Shown piece after piece: positions 1-6,359 of a stretch of 39,247 nt of DNA. Under the pieces are notes generated by a model that was given only the letters and a program-made list of their open reading frames with translations, ran no database searches and was not told where the DNA came from. The stretch lies in assembly GCF_900096565.1 (NCBI RefSeq), contig NZ_FMYP01000039.1, positions 1 through 39,247 of the forward strand. Direction: 5' to 3'. Position 1 is the stretch's first letter; each line of letters opens with the position of its first letter. This stretch comes from Williamwhitmania taraxaci. Lineage in GTDB: Bacteria; Bacteroidota; Bacteroidia; Bacteroidales; Williamwhitmaniaceae. The translations under genes and the position numbers were made by a program.

Positions 1-149
1 ACCAGCTGGGGTTTTGCCTTAAACGTCTTATAGTAATGGTCTGCACCATGCTTTTTCACCAAGCTGCTGACATTAATGGCATCGATTAAGTTGATGGCTT
101 GTTTGAAAATCGGCTGTCCGACTAATTTTATTTCTGTATTTTTGCCCAT
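1..149 (-). CDS. IS4-like transposase, DUF4372 N-terminal domain (partial, runs off the left edge)
   Basis: Reading the minus strand from the ATG at 149, 49 codons are visible before the window edge. The protein begins MGKNTEIKLVGQPIFKQAIN and continues with a KKHGADHYYK segment. This matches the general pattern of the DUF4372 N-terminal domain of IS4-type transposases (a 'QPIFxQ' start, then a 'KHGxDxxYK' segment ahead of the DDE domain). The catalytic domain would lie left of position 1, so activity cannot be judged. A possible -7 element (TAGATTTG read on the minus strand) lies at 171-178, 22 bases before the ATG. The family call rests on pattern memory of a short N-terminus. Confidence 0.6.
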   Translation of the reverse strand, partial: MGKNTEIKLVGQPIFKQAINLIDAINVSSLVKKHGADHYYKTFKAKPQL

Positions 150-245
150 GTTGTGTTTTTTTTCGCAAAACAAATCTACAACATCGGGGTGAAACCTTCG
201 GGGAGTAGCCCCTTATTTTTATTCAACTAACGTTTCAACTGGAAT
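1..245 (-). mobile_element. Probable IS4-family insertion sequence, 5' end only
   Basis: The transposase start at 149 implies that its untranslated leader and one terminal inverted repeat lie between about 150 and 250. No end can be fixed because the other end is outside the window. A small GGGG-AGTAG-CCCC hairpin followed by TTATTTTTA lies at about 198-217. The right boundary given is approximate. Confidence 0.4.
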
Positions 246-351
246 CTTTTTGTCGGACAGTAGTGAAAATAAATATTAATTGAAATCGGAACGTTTTTTT
301 TTCTAAATTTAACCCATCGTGTAAAGTGGCTCGATTAAAATCAGTTGCCGA

Positions 352-759
352 ATGGAAGTGCTTAAACTTAAGGGAACAAACGTTTCACCCGAAGTGAAAT
401 TTGATCACATTGCTATGACGTTCGATATATCCGGCTACTCTCGTCCTGAAAATGTACGCGACTTCTACCTACCAATTCTAAAGTGGTTGGAACAGTTCGT
501 GGTTGAGTTATCCACTAATCGTCCAAGCATTTCCAAACCAATCGCATTCAACTTTCGGCTAATTTATTTTAATTCCTCTTCGGCAAAGTTTATTTTCGAC
601 ATGATAACTCATATAAATGCCATCCATGCCATAAAATTTCCAGTAATGGTTAACTGGTACTACGATGAGGATGACGAAGAGCTGAAAGAGGCCGGGGAAG
701 AACTTTCGGAAATGGCCGATTTTTCATTTTCCTACTATGAGGTAAAAAAAGCAAAGTAA
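352..759 (+). CDS. SiaC-like regulatory phosphoprotein (DUF1987 domain)
   Basis: A 135-residue cytoplasmic protein with no signal peptide. It shows the DUF1987/SiaC pattern: 'VSPEVKFD' at residues 11-18, 'SGYSRPENVRDFYLPILKWLE' spread over about 27-47, and 'YFNSSSAK' at 72-79. In the Pseudomonas SiaABCD pathway, SiaC is phosphorylated by the SiaB kinase, dephosphorylated by the SiaA PP2C phosphatase, and in its unphosphorylated form activates the diguanylate cyclase SiaD. One of serines 75-77 is the likely equivalent of the phosphosite (inference). No SiaA, SiaB or cyclase gene is visible. The gene is alone between an insertion sequence and a terminator, so partners may lie left of the IS or elsewhere. 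Family fairly sure, role in this organism inferred. Confidence 0.8.
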   Translation: MEVLKLKGTNVSPEVKFDHIAMTFDISGYSRPENVRDFYLPILKWLEQFVVELSTNRPSISKPIAFNFRLIYFNSSSAKFIFDMITHINAIHAIKFPVMVNWYYDEDDEELKEAGEELSEMADFSFSYYEVKKAK

Positions 760-773
760 CATATTGAAGCCAT

Positions 774-808
774 AAAAAAAGAGTTCCGAATTTCGGAACT
801 CTTTTTTT
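774..808. terminator. Bidirectional intrinsic terminator between the SiaC-like and FadL-like genes
   Basis: A 15-base perfect stem (774-788 with 794-808, loop AATTT). The A-run on one flank and T-run on the other let it terminate both convergent genes. Core arms are GAGTTCCG and CGGAACTC. Confidence 0.9.
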
Positions 809-824
809 ATGATCATATTTTCTT

Positions 825-2414
825 TTAGAAGTGAAAATCGAATCCGATTCCAAAGCCTATGTTGTTTCTGTTGTAGGTCTCTTTAACACTACCAAAGTTG
901 GTATAAGTAATGTCTTTTTGACTTTGAACGTATTGAGTATATAAGATTCCGAGGTTTATTGTAAGCATTTCGCTTGCCTTAAATGCACCACCGAATCCAA
1001 CGCTGCTGGATGATAAACTGTGACTTATGTCTGTTTGGTAACCTTGTCCGACTCCGGTTTGAGCATAAAGATATCCAGCGCTAAATAGTATCTTCTCATT
1101 AACGTTATACTCCATACCAAAGGAGAGTTCATAAAGATTGTCGGTAACAAATTTTTCCTTGCCTTCCCAGTTAGCATCCTTATCGAAGTAGTGGTGTAAA
1201 CCTGCGGCGAGTTTTAAGTCAGGTAAAACTTTGTAGTCTATACCTACTGAAAGAATTGCAGGTATATCGTTTCTGAATTTTGCACCATTAGGAAACATGT
1301 TGGTTACAACATCTTTTTTTGTATCGTTAGTGAGTTCAAGTGTTGTTTTGAACTCATATTTTATACCGATGTTAATCTTATCATTTGGAGTGATATTTAC
1401 GCCAATAATGGGTGTGAAACCAGTCCCTGTTTGTTTAACATCAACCGTTTGGTCTTGTGTGTTTGAAGCATTTGTAGCCATTGCAGCTTGTTTGCCTAAA
1501 AGAGTTGGAGAGGCTGCTGCATAAGCTCCTTGTATTTGGGCAATGTTAAGGGTTGACGGATCGATGCTTGGATTTATCAATGCGAAACCACCTGATATTG
1601 AAGCAACTTGTTCTGGTGTAAGATAATTTGCAGTCTGTGCTTGAGCAAGGGTTAGGGCTGATCCCCCTCCGTTAATAAGGGGTTGTAATGATTCATCAAT
1701 ACCTGCTAAACTACCAAACATTGAAGCCATGTTTGTAAAGAATTCAGTTGCTTTAACAAACGATGTTCCGTTTAATCCAAGTGGGGCAAATGTTGGATTA
1801 ATTCGGATGTTTTTCAATTCACCTTCATAGGTGTTTACCGCATTAATCATTCTAACACCTGCGTATGCGCTAAACATATCGTTAATTTTGTAGGAAGCTC
1901 CAACTTGGGTACCCCAGAAAATTGAAGTCCCATCAAATTTGATATCGGCGGTATAGGCGGTAGTTGGTATTCCACTTGCAGTTAATGATGCTGGTATTCC
2001 CGAGAATGGAATTTCAAAACTTGGCAACCCGGCACCATAACTGGCAGTTCCACCACCAGCACTTGGATTAAATCCAAAGGAGAAAACCCAATCGCCCGTT
2101 TTGTAGGCTGCGTAAATACCAGGGAAAAACGGAACAGTTACATCACCAATATACTTAGACTCATTTAGCAGAGGGTACTTGTTTTCGATCGTTCTCTTTG
2201 AAAAGAGGGTTTGGTTGTTAAGCGATAAGTGAAATCCATCTTGAAGTTTTATAAGTCCAGCTGGATTGTAGTAAACAGCATCTATTTGGGTGGAAGCATC
2301 TCTTGCAATCATTCGCAAGTAGGCTGCACTCTGGTTGGCATTTGTCAAAATTCCCCCTGCAAAAATAGGGGCGCTTAGCAGCGTAGCTGCAAAGAAAAGT
2401 AGACCTTTCTTCAT
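825..2414 (-). CDS. FadL/OmpP1-type outer-membrane transport protein
   Basis: A 529-residue outer-membrane beta-barrel protein of the OmpP1/FadL/TodX family, which moves hydrophobic compounds such as fatty acids across the outer membrane. The start at 2414 was chosen because it gives a clean signal peptide (MKKGLLFFAATLLSAPIFAG); an upstream ATG at 2468 only adds a polar stretch. After cleavage the mature N-terminus has the family hallmark 'NANQSAAYLRMIARDAS' followed by 'DAVYYNPAGL', the hatch region. The C-terminus alternates hydrophobic and polar residues and ends in FDFHF with a terminal phenylalanine, as expected for Bam-dependent insertion. A low-complexity Gly/Ala/Ser-rich section (about 220-330) is probably extracellular loop. 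Single gene, terminated by the shared hairpin at 774-808. The exact substrate cannot be predicted. Confidence 0.9.
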   Translation of the reverse strand: MKKGLLFFAATLLSAPIFAGGILTNANQSAAYLRMIARDASTQIDAVYYNPAGLIKLQDGFHLSLNNQTLFSKRTIENKYPLLNESKYIGDVTVPFFPGIYAAYKTGDWVFSFGFNPSAGGGTASYGAGLPSFEIPFSGIPASLTASGIPTTAYTADIKFDGTSIFWGTQVGASYKINDMFSAYAGVRMINAVNTYEGELKNIRINPTFAPLGLNGTSFVKATEFFTNMASMFGSLAGIDESLQPLINGGGSALTLAQAQTANYLTPEQVASISGGFALINPSIDPSTLNIAQIQGAYAAASPTLLGKQAAMATNASNTQDQTVDVKQTGTGFTPIIGVNITPNDKINIGIKYEFKTTLELTNDTKKDVVTNMFPNGAKFRNDIPAILSVGIDYKVLPDLKLAAGLHHYFDKDANWEGKEKFVTDNLYELSFGMEYNVNEKILFSAGYLYAQTGVGQGYQTDISHSLSSSSVGFGGAFKASEMLTINLGILYTQYVQSQKDITYTNFGSVKETYNRNNIGFGIGFDFHF

Positions 2415-2507
2415 AGTAAATGGTTTAGATTTGTAGTTAGAATTTGAAATGCAATACAACAACTTCACAGTAACCCATGAAGCTGCAGTTTGTTTAATTG
2501 ATGGCTA

Positions 2508-2759
2508 TCAGATTCTTAGGTGTCGGTCGAAAAAACCGTTCACCAAGCCTAGGTTGCAGACCATTTTTTGTGGTGTAAAAAAACGGTTGCTGATAAAAAT
2601 TTGTACGGGAATACTGGTGGAATTAAAGGTACGCGAATCTTTACCCTCTTTTTTGCTCTTAGGTTTGGACCCAAAAAGTGCAATAAAGGATTTCGAAATG
2701 TATTTCTCGATAAAAACAATGTAGGCTGTTATAGCCAAAAAGACTCGTGCCCTGCGCAT
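2508..2759 (-). CDS. Possible small membrane protein, unrecognised (low confidence)
   Basis: The 469-base gap between the porin and the peptidase contains one minus-strand frame of 83 codons. It begins MRRARVFLAITAYIVFIEKY, which would be one membrane segment, then a basic 'SKPKSKKEGK' stretch. Upstream on the minus strand lies TTTG, 18 bases, TATATTGC, close to the Bacteroidota promoter pattern and about 20 bases before the ATG. I do not recognise the family. The second half (residues 45-83) has no obvious domain, and plus-strand frames also cover this gap, so it may be chance. Nothing else is visible in 2415-2883. Confidence 0.25.
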   Translation of the reverse strand: MRRARVFLAITAYIVFIEKYISKSFIALFGSKPKSKKEGKDSRTFNSTSIPVQIFISNRFFTPQKMVCNLGLVNGFFDRHLRI

Positions 2760-2883
2760 TTACCTATGTTAATTCGGGGGCAATATAGTGAATTTTTTTT
2801 TCAGACAAATTTCCGATCTTTATCAAAGGAAATTAAGCTTAATTCGTTGAGTCTTGTCAAACAATTATTTAAAACCTACTATT

Positions 2884-4080
2884 ATGAAGATTGGTAAACT
2901 ACTTTTTCTTTCTCTGTCTCTTTTATTCTTTATAAATGTTCAGGCGCAGGATACTGTTCGTGTTGCTGGATATAAGTTTACAAAGGAGGTTCGGCTTCCT
3001 TATACCGATGTAAAAAGTCAAAATAGGACAGGCACTTGCTGGAGCTACGCAACTACCTCTTTTGTTGAGTCTGAATTGCTTCGAATGGGCAAGCCTTCGG
3101 TTGATCTTTCTGAAATGTTTTTTGTGAAGGATGCATACCTTCAAAAAGGTGTTTCTTACGTTCGTAGAAATGGAACAGCAAACTTCTCGGAAGGTGGCCA
3201 GGCGCACGATGTTATGAACACCATTAAAGCCAAGGGTATGGTTCCTGACGCAATATTTCCAGGCTTAAACTATGGTGAGAAGGAGCATGTGCATGGCGAA
3301 CTCACTGCGGGTATGACTGGATTTTTGGAAGCAATTAATAAAAACCCCAACAGGCAACTATCTACAGCTTGGCTACCGGGGTTAAAGGGAATTCTTGACG
3401 CATACCTAGGACAAGATGTTACTTCGTTTTCGTATAACGGAAAAAACTATACTCCTGCATCTTTTCGCGATGCCAATGGTTTTAATCCAGACGATTACAT
3501 TGAGTTAACCTCCTTTTCGAATTACCCATACAATACAAAGGTAATGCTCGAAATTGCTGATAACTGGTCCAACGGTCAGTACTACAACCTTCCAATAAAT
3601 GATATTATTAAGATTATAGAGAACGCAGTGGCAAAAGGCTACACCGTATGTTGGGATGGGGATGTAGGAAATACAGGCTTTTCGCATGGCAAGGGATTAG
3701 CAGTTGTTCCCGATGAGAATACAAAAGAGGTAGCCGGTCTTGAAATGGCAAAGTGGAGCAATATGTCGAGCGTAGATAAGAAAAAAGCGCTCTTTAACGG
3801 CGATAGCCCTATTGCTGAGAAACTTATTACTGATGCCGATCGTGCAGCTGCTTTTGATAATACCACCCTTACCGACGATCATTTGATGCACTTGGTTGGC
3901 TTGGCTAAAGACCAAACTGGCGCTACCTTCTACATTATTAAAAACTCATGGGCAAAGGATTCAAATGCTTGGGGCGGTTTGTTTTACATGAGTCAGCCAT
4001 ATGTAAAACGCTTTACTGTTGCCATAATGGTTCATAAAAATGCAATACCAGCTGATATAAAAAAGGTATTAGGTTTATAA
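2884..4080 (+). CDS. Exported C1-family cysteine peptidase (bleomycin hydrolase/PepC-like)
   Basis: A 398-residue peptidase of family C1 with a signal peptide (MKIGKLLFLSLSLLFFINVQ, then AQ), so it probably acts in the periplasm or at the cell surface, unlike cytosolic PepC. The start at 2884 gives this signal peptide directly. Catalytic residues are visible: Gln46 and Cys52 in 'QNRTGTCWSYATTSF', His333 in 'DDHLMHLVG', and Asn354 in 'IIKNSWAKD'. These match the Gln-Cys-His-Asn order of the bleomycin hydrolase subfamily. The family acts as aminopeptidases, often as hexameric barrels. The nitroreductase gene starts five bases after its stop, suggesting one transcript. Substrate unknown. Confidence 0.9.
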   Translation: MKIGKLLFLSLSLLFFINVQAQDTVRVAGYKFTKEVRLPYTDVKSQNRTGTCWSYATTSFVESELLRMGKPSVDLSEMFFVKDAYLQKGVSYVRRNGTANFSEGGQAHDVMNTIKAKGMVPDAIFPGLNYGEKEHVHGELTAGMTGFLEAINKNPNRQLSTAWLPGLKGILDAYLGQDVTSFSYNGKNYTPASFRDANGFNPDDYIELTSFSNYPYNTKVMLEIADNWSNGQYYNLPINDIIKIIENAVAKGYTVCWDGDVGNTGFSHGKGLAVVPDENTKEVAGLEMAKWSNMSSVDKKKALFNGDSPIAEKLITDADRAAAFDNTTLTDDHLMHLVGLAKDQTGATFYIIKNSWAKDSNAWGGLFYMSQPYVKRFTVAIMVHKNAIPADIKKVLGL

Positions 4081-4084
4081 TTTA

Positions 4085-4735
4085 ATGATTGTTATGAAGT
4101 TAAAACTGATTTGTTTTTTCTTTTGCTCGGTATACTCACTAGTAGGCTTTTCGCAAAGTATGGATACAATTAAGCTACCTGCACCTCAAACCGTTGGCGG
4201 AAAACCCCTAATGGAGGTATTAAAAATGCGAAAATCAACTCGTAGCTATACAGTTCAGGAGTTGTCGATGCAAGAGCTCTCCAACCTGCTTTGGGCGGGC
4301 TGTGGCATATCGCGACCCGAAAGTGGAAAGCGAACCTCACCAAGCGCCATGAATTGGCAGGAGGTTGACATATATGTTGCTCTCAAAAGTGGGACTTACC
4401 GATATGAGCCCAAGGCAAATTTGCTAATCCCTATTTTGGCAGGAGATATTCGGGCAAAGACTGGTTCGCAGGATTTTGTGGCCAATGCTCCAGTGAATTT
4501 AATATATGTTGCGGATTATTCGAAGATGAATGACCGTCCAGCGGAGATGCTTGCCATGTATGCCGGAACTGATACTGGGTTTATCTCGGAGAACATATAC
4601 TTATACTGTGCCTCGGCAGGCTTGGGAACAGTTGTTCGGGGTATGTTCGACAGGGAGGAACTGAAAACGCTACTTTCTTTACCAGAGAATAAGCATGTGG
4701 TTTTTACCCAAACGGTAGGATATCCAGCTCCTTAA
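4085..4735 (+). CDS. Exported SagB/ThcOx-type nitroreductase-fold oxidoreductase
   Basis: A 216-residue protein of the nitroreductase superfamily, which binds FMN and usually oxidises or reduces small organic substrates. It has an N-terminal hydrophobic segment (about residues 4-22, ending GFSQS) that looks like a signal peptide, unusual for a flavoprotein. Family features: 'RKSTRSYTVQELSMQELSNL' followed by 'LWAGCGISRP', 'SPSAMNWQEVDIYVAL', 'YRYEP', and a C-terminal 'ENIYLYCASAGLGTVVRG' plus 'GYP'. The pattern is closer to the SagB/ThcOx branch than to NfsA/NfsB. It follows the C1 peptidase by four bases. An alternative start at 4094 removes three residues and still keeps the signal peptide. 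Physiological substrate unknown. Confidence 0.85.
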   Translation: MIVMKLKLICFFFCSVYSLVGFSQSMDTIKLPAPQTVGGKPLMEVLKMRKSTRSYTVQELSMQELSNLLWAGCGISRPESGKRTSPSAMNWQEVDIYVALKSGTYRYEPKANLLIPILAGDIRAKTGSQDFVANAPVNLIYVADYSKMNDRPAEMLAMYAGTDTGFISENIYLYCASAGLGTVVRGMFDREELKTLLSLPENKHVVFTQTVGYPAP

Positions 4736-4760
4736 ACTATTTGATGTAAAGGTTAATGTA

Positions 4761-4790
4761 AAAAAAGGCGTTCAAGTGAACGCCTTTTTT
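4761..4790 (+). terminator. Intrinsic terminator after the nitroreductase gene
   Basis: Stem GGCGTTC (4767-4773) with GAACGCC (4778-4784), loop AAGT, extended by A-run and T-run, ending in six T. Confidence 0.9.
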
Positions 4791-4875
4791 CGTCGAATAT
4801 ACCGTAGTTTATGTTGCGAATACCGTTCTTGTTACCTAAATTTGGTATCTGAGTCATTTAAATAACTGGTTGAAA

Positions 4876-5865
4876 ATGAAAAGACTGATAGTATTCGCGA
4901 TTGTTGTTCTTGGAACTGCTGCGCTGCAAGCCCAAACGGTAATGGAGATGAGGTGGACTCCCGATTTTAAGCTACAGGTGCGGCTTTCGAACGATACTAG
5001 TCAGGTGTTGGATGTAAAGGCGCTTCAGCATAGCGGATCGGTGCAGGATGCTATCTCGCAATCGGAAGCAACATACTACCCGGTTTCACTCGACCAGGAG
5101 TTTATTAATGCGCTAAAAGAAAAGAAGATCGCGATGGATAGCGCTGTAACGGATACAACCCTTAAATCGAGCAATCAAACGTTATGGTCTGCACTTCACT
5201 TAAGCCTAGGTGGTGGGTATATTCATTTCATTAACTGCATAATGTATGCTCTGGAATCGGGGCACCTTAACTTATCCGATCCCATTATGCAGCGACCACC
5301 CTCCAAATGGAAACCTAACCCTATGACCGAGTCGTTTAAGCGGACGCGTAAGTGGAGCCATTTTATTCCAGACAATCAGAAAGTGGCTCAAAAGGAGTTT
5401 AAGGCTCAAAAGAAAAACAACGAACATCGTGATATCATGGTACTTCCTGCCGACTTTAGAGAAGTATTTCTTGCCACTAACGAAAAGGGCTACCTTATTA
5501 TGAAAACTAAGGGTAATAAAAAAGAGGTGGCCAAAATAGACATTATCAGGTTGCTTCTCGGCTCAAAATACCTTGGTGAGTCTCAAATAAAGTTCATCAA
5601 AGCAAAGGTGCTAAATGCAATTTCACAGTATTCAGCCAACAATCTTCCATCCGTTGTTATGTTCGACGATCTCAACGCCGCTGTGGCTATGAGCCTCAAT
5701 GCTGAGGGGTATCGTATCGATCAAATTGTGTTTAAAGATGCTGATGACATCGATCAGCAAGAAGTTGATCACCGAACAGCCCGCATTACCGGATTTATTA
5801 AGGCAATTAACGAGGCCAACGAGCGGGTTTTTAAGAAACGACTTTCGACATACTACGGAAATTAG
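4876..5865 (+). CDS. Exported protein of unknown function
   Basis: A 329-residue protein I do not recognise. The ATG at 4876 gives a signal peptide (MKRLIVFAIVVLGTAALQAQ); a TTG six bases earlier would only add two residues. The mature part has no cysteine cluster or lipobox. A hydrophobic glycine-containing patch 'LHLSLGGGYIHFINCIMYAL' at about residues 107-126 might contact a membrane. The second half is helical and lysine-rich, with 'KIDIIRLLLGSKYLGESQIKF' spread over about 220-240 and 'DADDIDQQEVDHRTARITG' near 290. It is separated from the nitroreductase by a strong terminator, so it is probably its own transcript. No function is assigned. Confidence 0.75.
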   Translation: MKRLIVFAIVVLGTAALQAQTVMEMRWTPDFKLQVRLSNDTSQVLDVKALQHSGSVQDAISQSEATYYPVSLDQEFINALKEKKIAMDSAVTDTTLKSSNQTLWSALHLSLGGGYIHFINCIMYALESGHLNLSDPIMQRPPSKWKPNPMTESFKRTRKWSHFIPDNQKVAQKEFKAQKKNNEHRDIMVLPADFREVFLATNEKGYLIMKTKGNKKEVAKIDIIRLLLGSKYLGESQIKFIKAKVLNAISQYSANNLPSVVMFDDLNAAVAMSLNAEGYRIDQIVFKDADDIDQQEVDHRTARITGFIKAINEANERVFKKRLSTYYGN

Positions 5866-5914
5866 CCTTCTATAAAAAACTAATAAACAAATAGTTGTGA
5901 TTTTTATTTAAAAT

Positions 5915-5952
5915 AACTATAAAATATAGTTGTATAACTATAAAACATAGTT
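5915..5952. promoter_or_regulatory. Two tandem dyad operators over the BlaI/BlaR1 promoter
   Basis: The first dyad is AACTATA-AAA-TATAGTT (5915-5931), a perfect 7-base inverted repeat. The second is TAACTAT-AAAAC-ATAGTTA (5935-5953). Centres lie 21 bases apart, two helical turns, so two repressor dimers would sit on the same face. The second dyad lies inside the promoter spacer. BlaI-family repressors are known to bind short AT-rich dyads at their own promoters, so autoregulation is a fair inference. Confidence 0.75.
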
Positions 5953-5959
5953 ACATTTG
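5929..5959 (+). promoter_or_regulatory. Promoter of the BlaI/BlaR1-like operon
   Basis: A -33 like GTTG (5929-5932), 19-base spacer, and a perfect -7 element TACATTTG (5952-5959), the Bacteroidota primary-sigma pattern. The -7 element ends only four bases before the ATG at 5964, so the transcript would have almost no leader. Confidence 0.65.
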
Positions 5960-5963
5960 AGAT

Positions 5964-6359
5964 ATGAAAGAGTTGACAAAAGCAGAAGAGCAAGTAATGG
6001 AATACTTATGGAAGTTGGAGAGAGCTTTCGTAAGAGATATCTTGGATGAATTTCCTGAACCAAAGCCTGCATACACAACGGTTTCGACCATTGTAAGAAT
6101 TCTTGAAAAAAAGGAACTGGTAGGATATACCGCCTTTGGTAAGAATTACCAGTATTTTCCTTTGGCCACGAAGAAGGAGTATGCCTGGCAATGTTTCAGG
6201 GGCGTTTTGAGTAAGCATTTCAACAGCTCGGTTAGGCGCTTTGCCTCGTTTTTTGCAGCCGACAGCAAGGTTAGCTTGAGCGAGTTGGAAGAGATGAAGG
6301 AACTCATAGAAAAGGAGATACAGAAACGAAAAACAGAAGAAGCAAATGGATCTAGTTAG
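5964..6359 (+). CDS. BlaI/MecI/CopY-family transcriptional repressor
   Basis: A 131-residue winged-helix repressor. It has the family N-terminus 'LTKAEEQVMEYLWKLERAFV' and the DNA-reading region 'PKPAYTTVSTIVRILEKKELV' (in parts, residues about 32-53), then 'YTAFGKNYQYFPL', the wing. The C-terminal helices ending in a basic tail would dimerise. Family members bind dyads as dimers and are released when a partner BlaR1-type membrane peptidase triggers their cleavage. The next gene is such a peptidase and overlaps this one by 14 bases, so the two are translationally coupled. The paired dyads immediately upstream are the likely operator. No beta-lactamase lies nearby, so the signal need not be an antibiotic; the regulated genes besides itself are unknown. 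Confidence 0.92.
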   Translation: MKELTKAEEQVMEYLWKLERAFVRDILDEFPEPKPAYTTVSTIVRILEKKELVGYTAFGKNYQYFPLATKKEYAWQCFRGVLSKHFNSSVRRFASFFAADSKVSLSELEEMKELIEKEIQKRKTEEANGSS

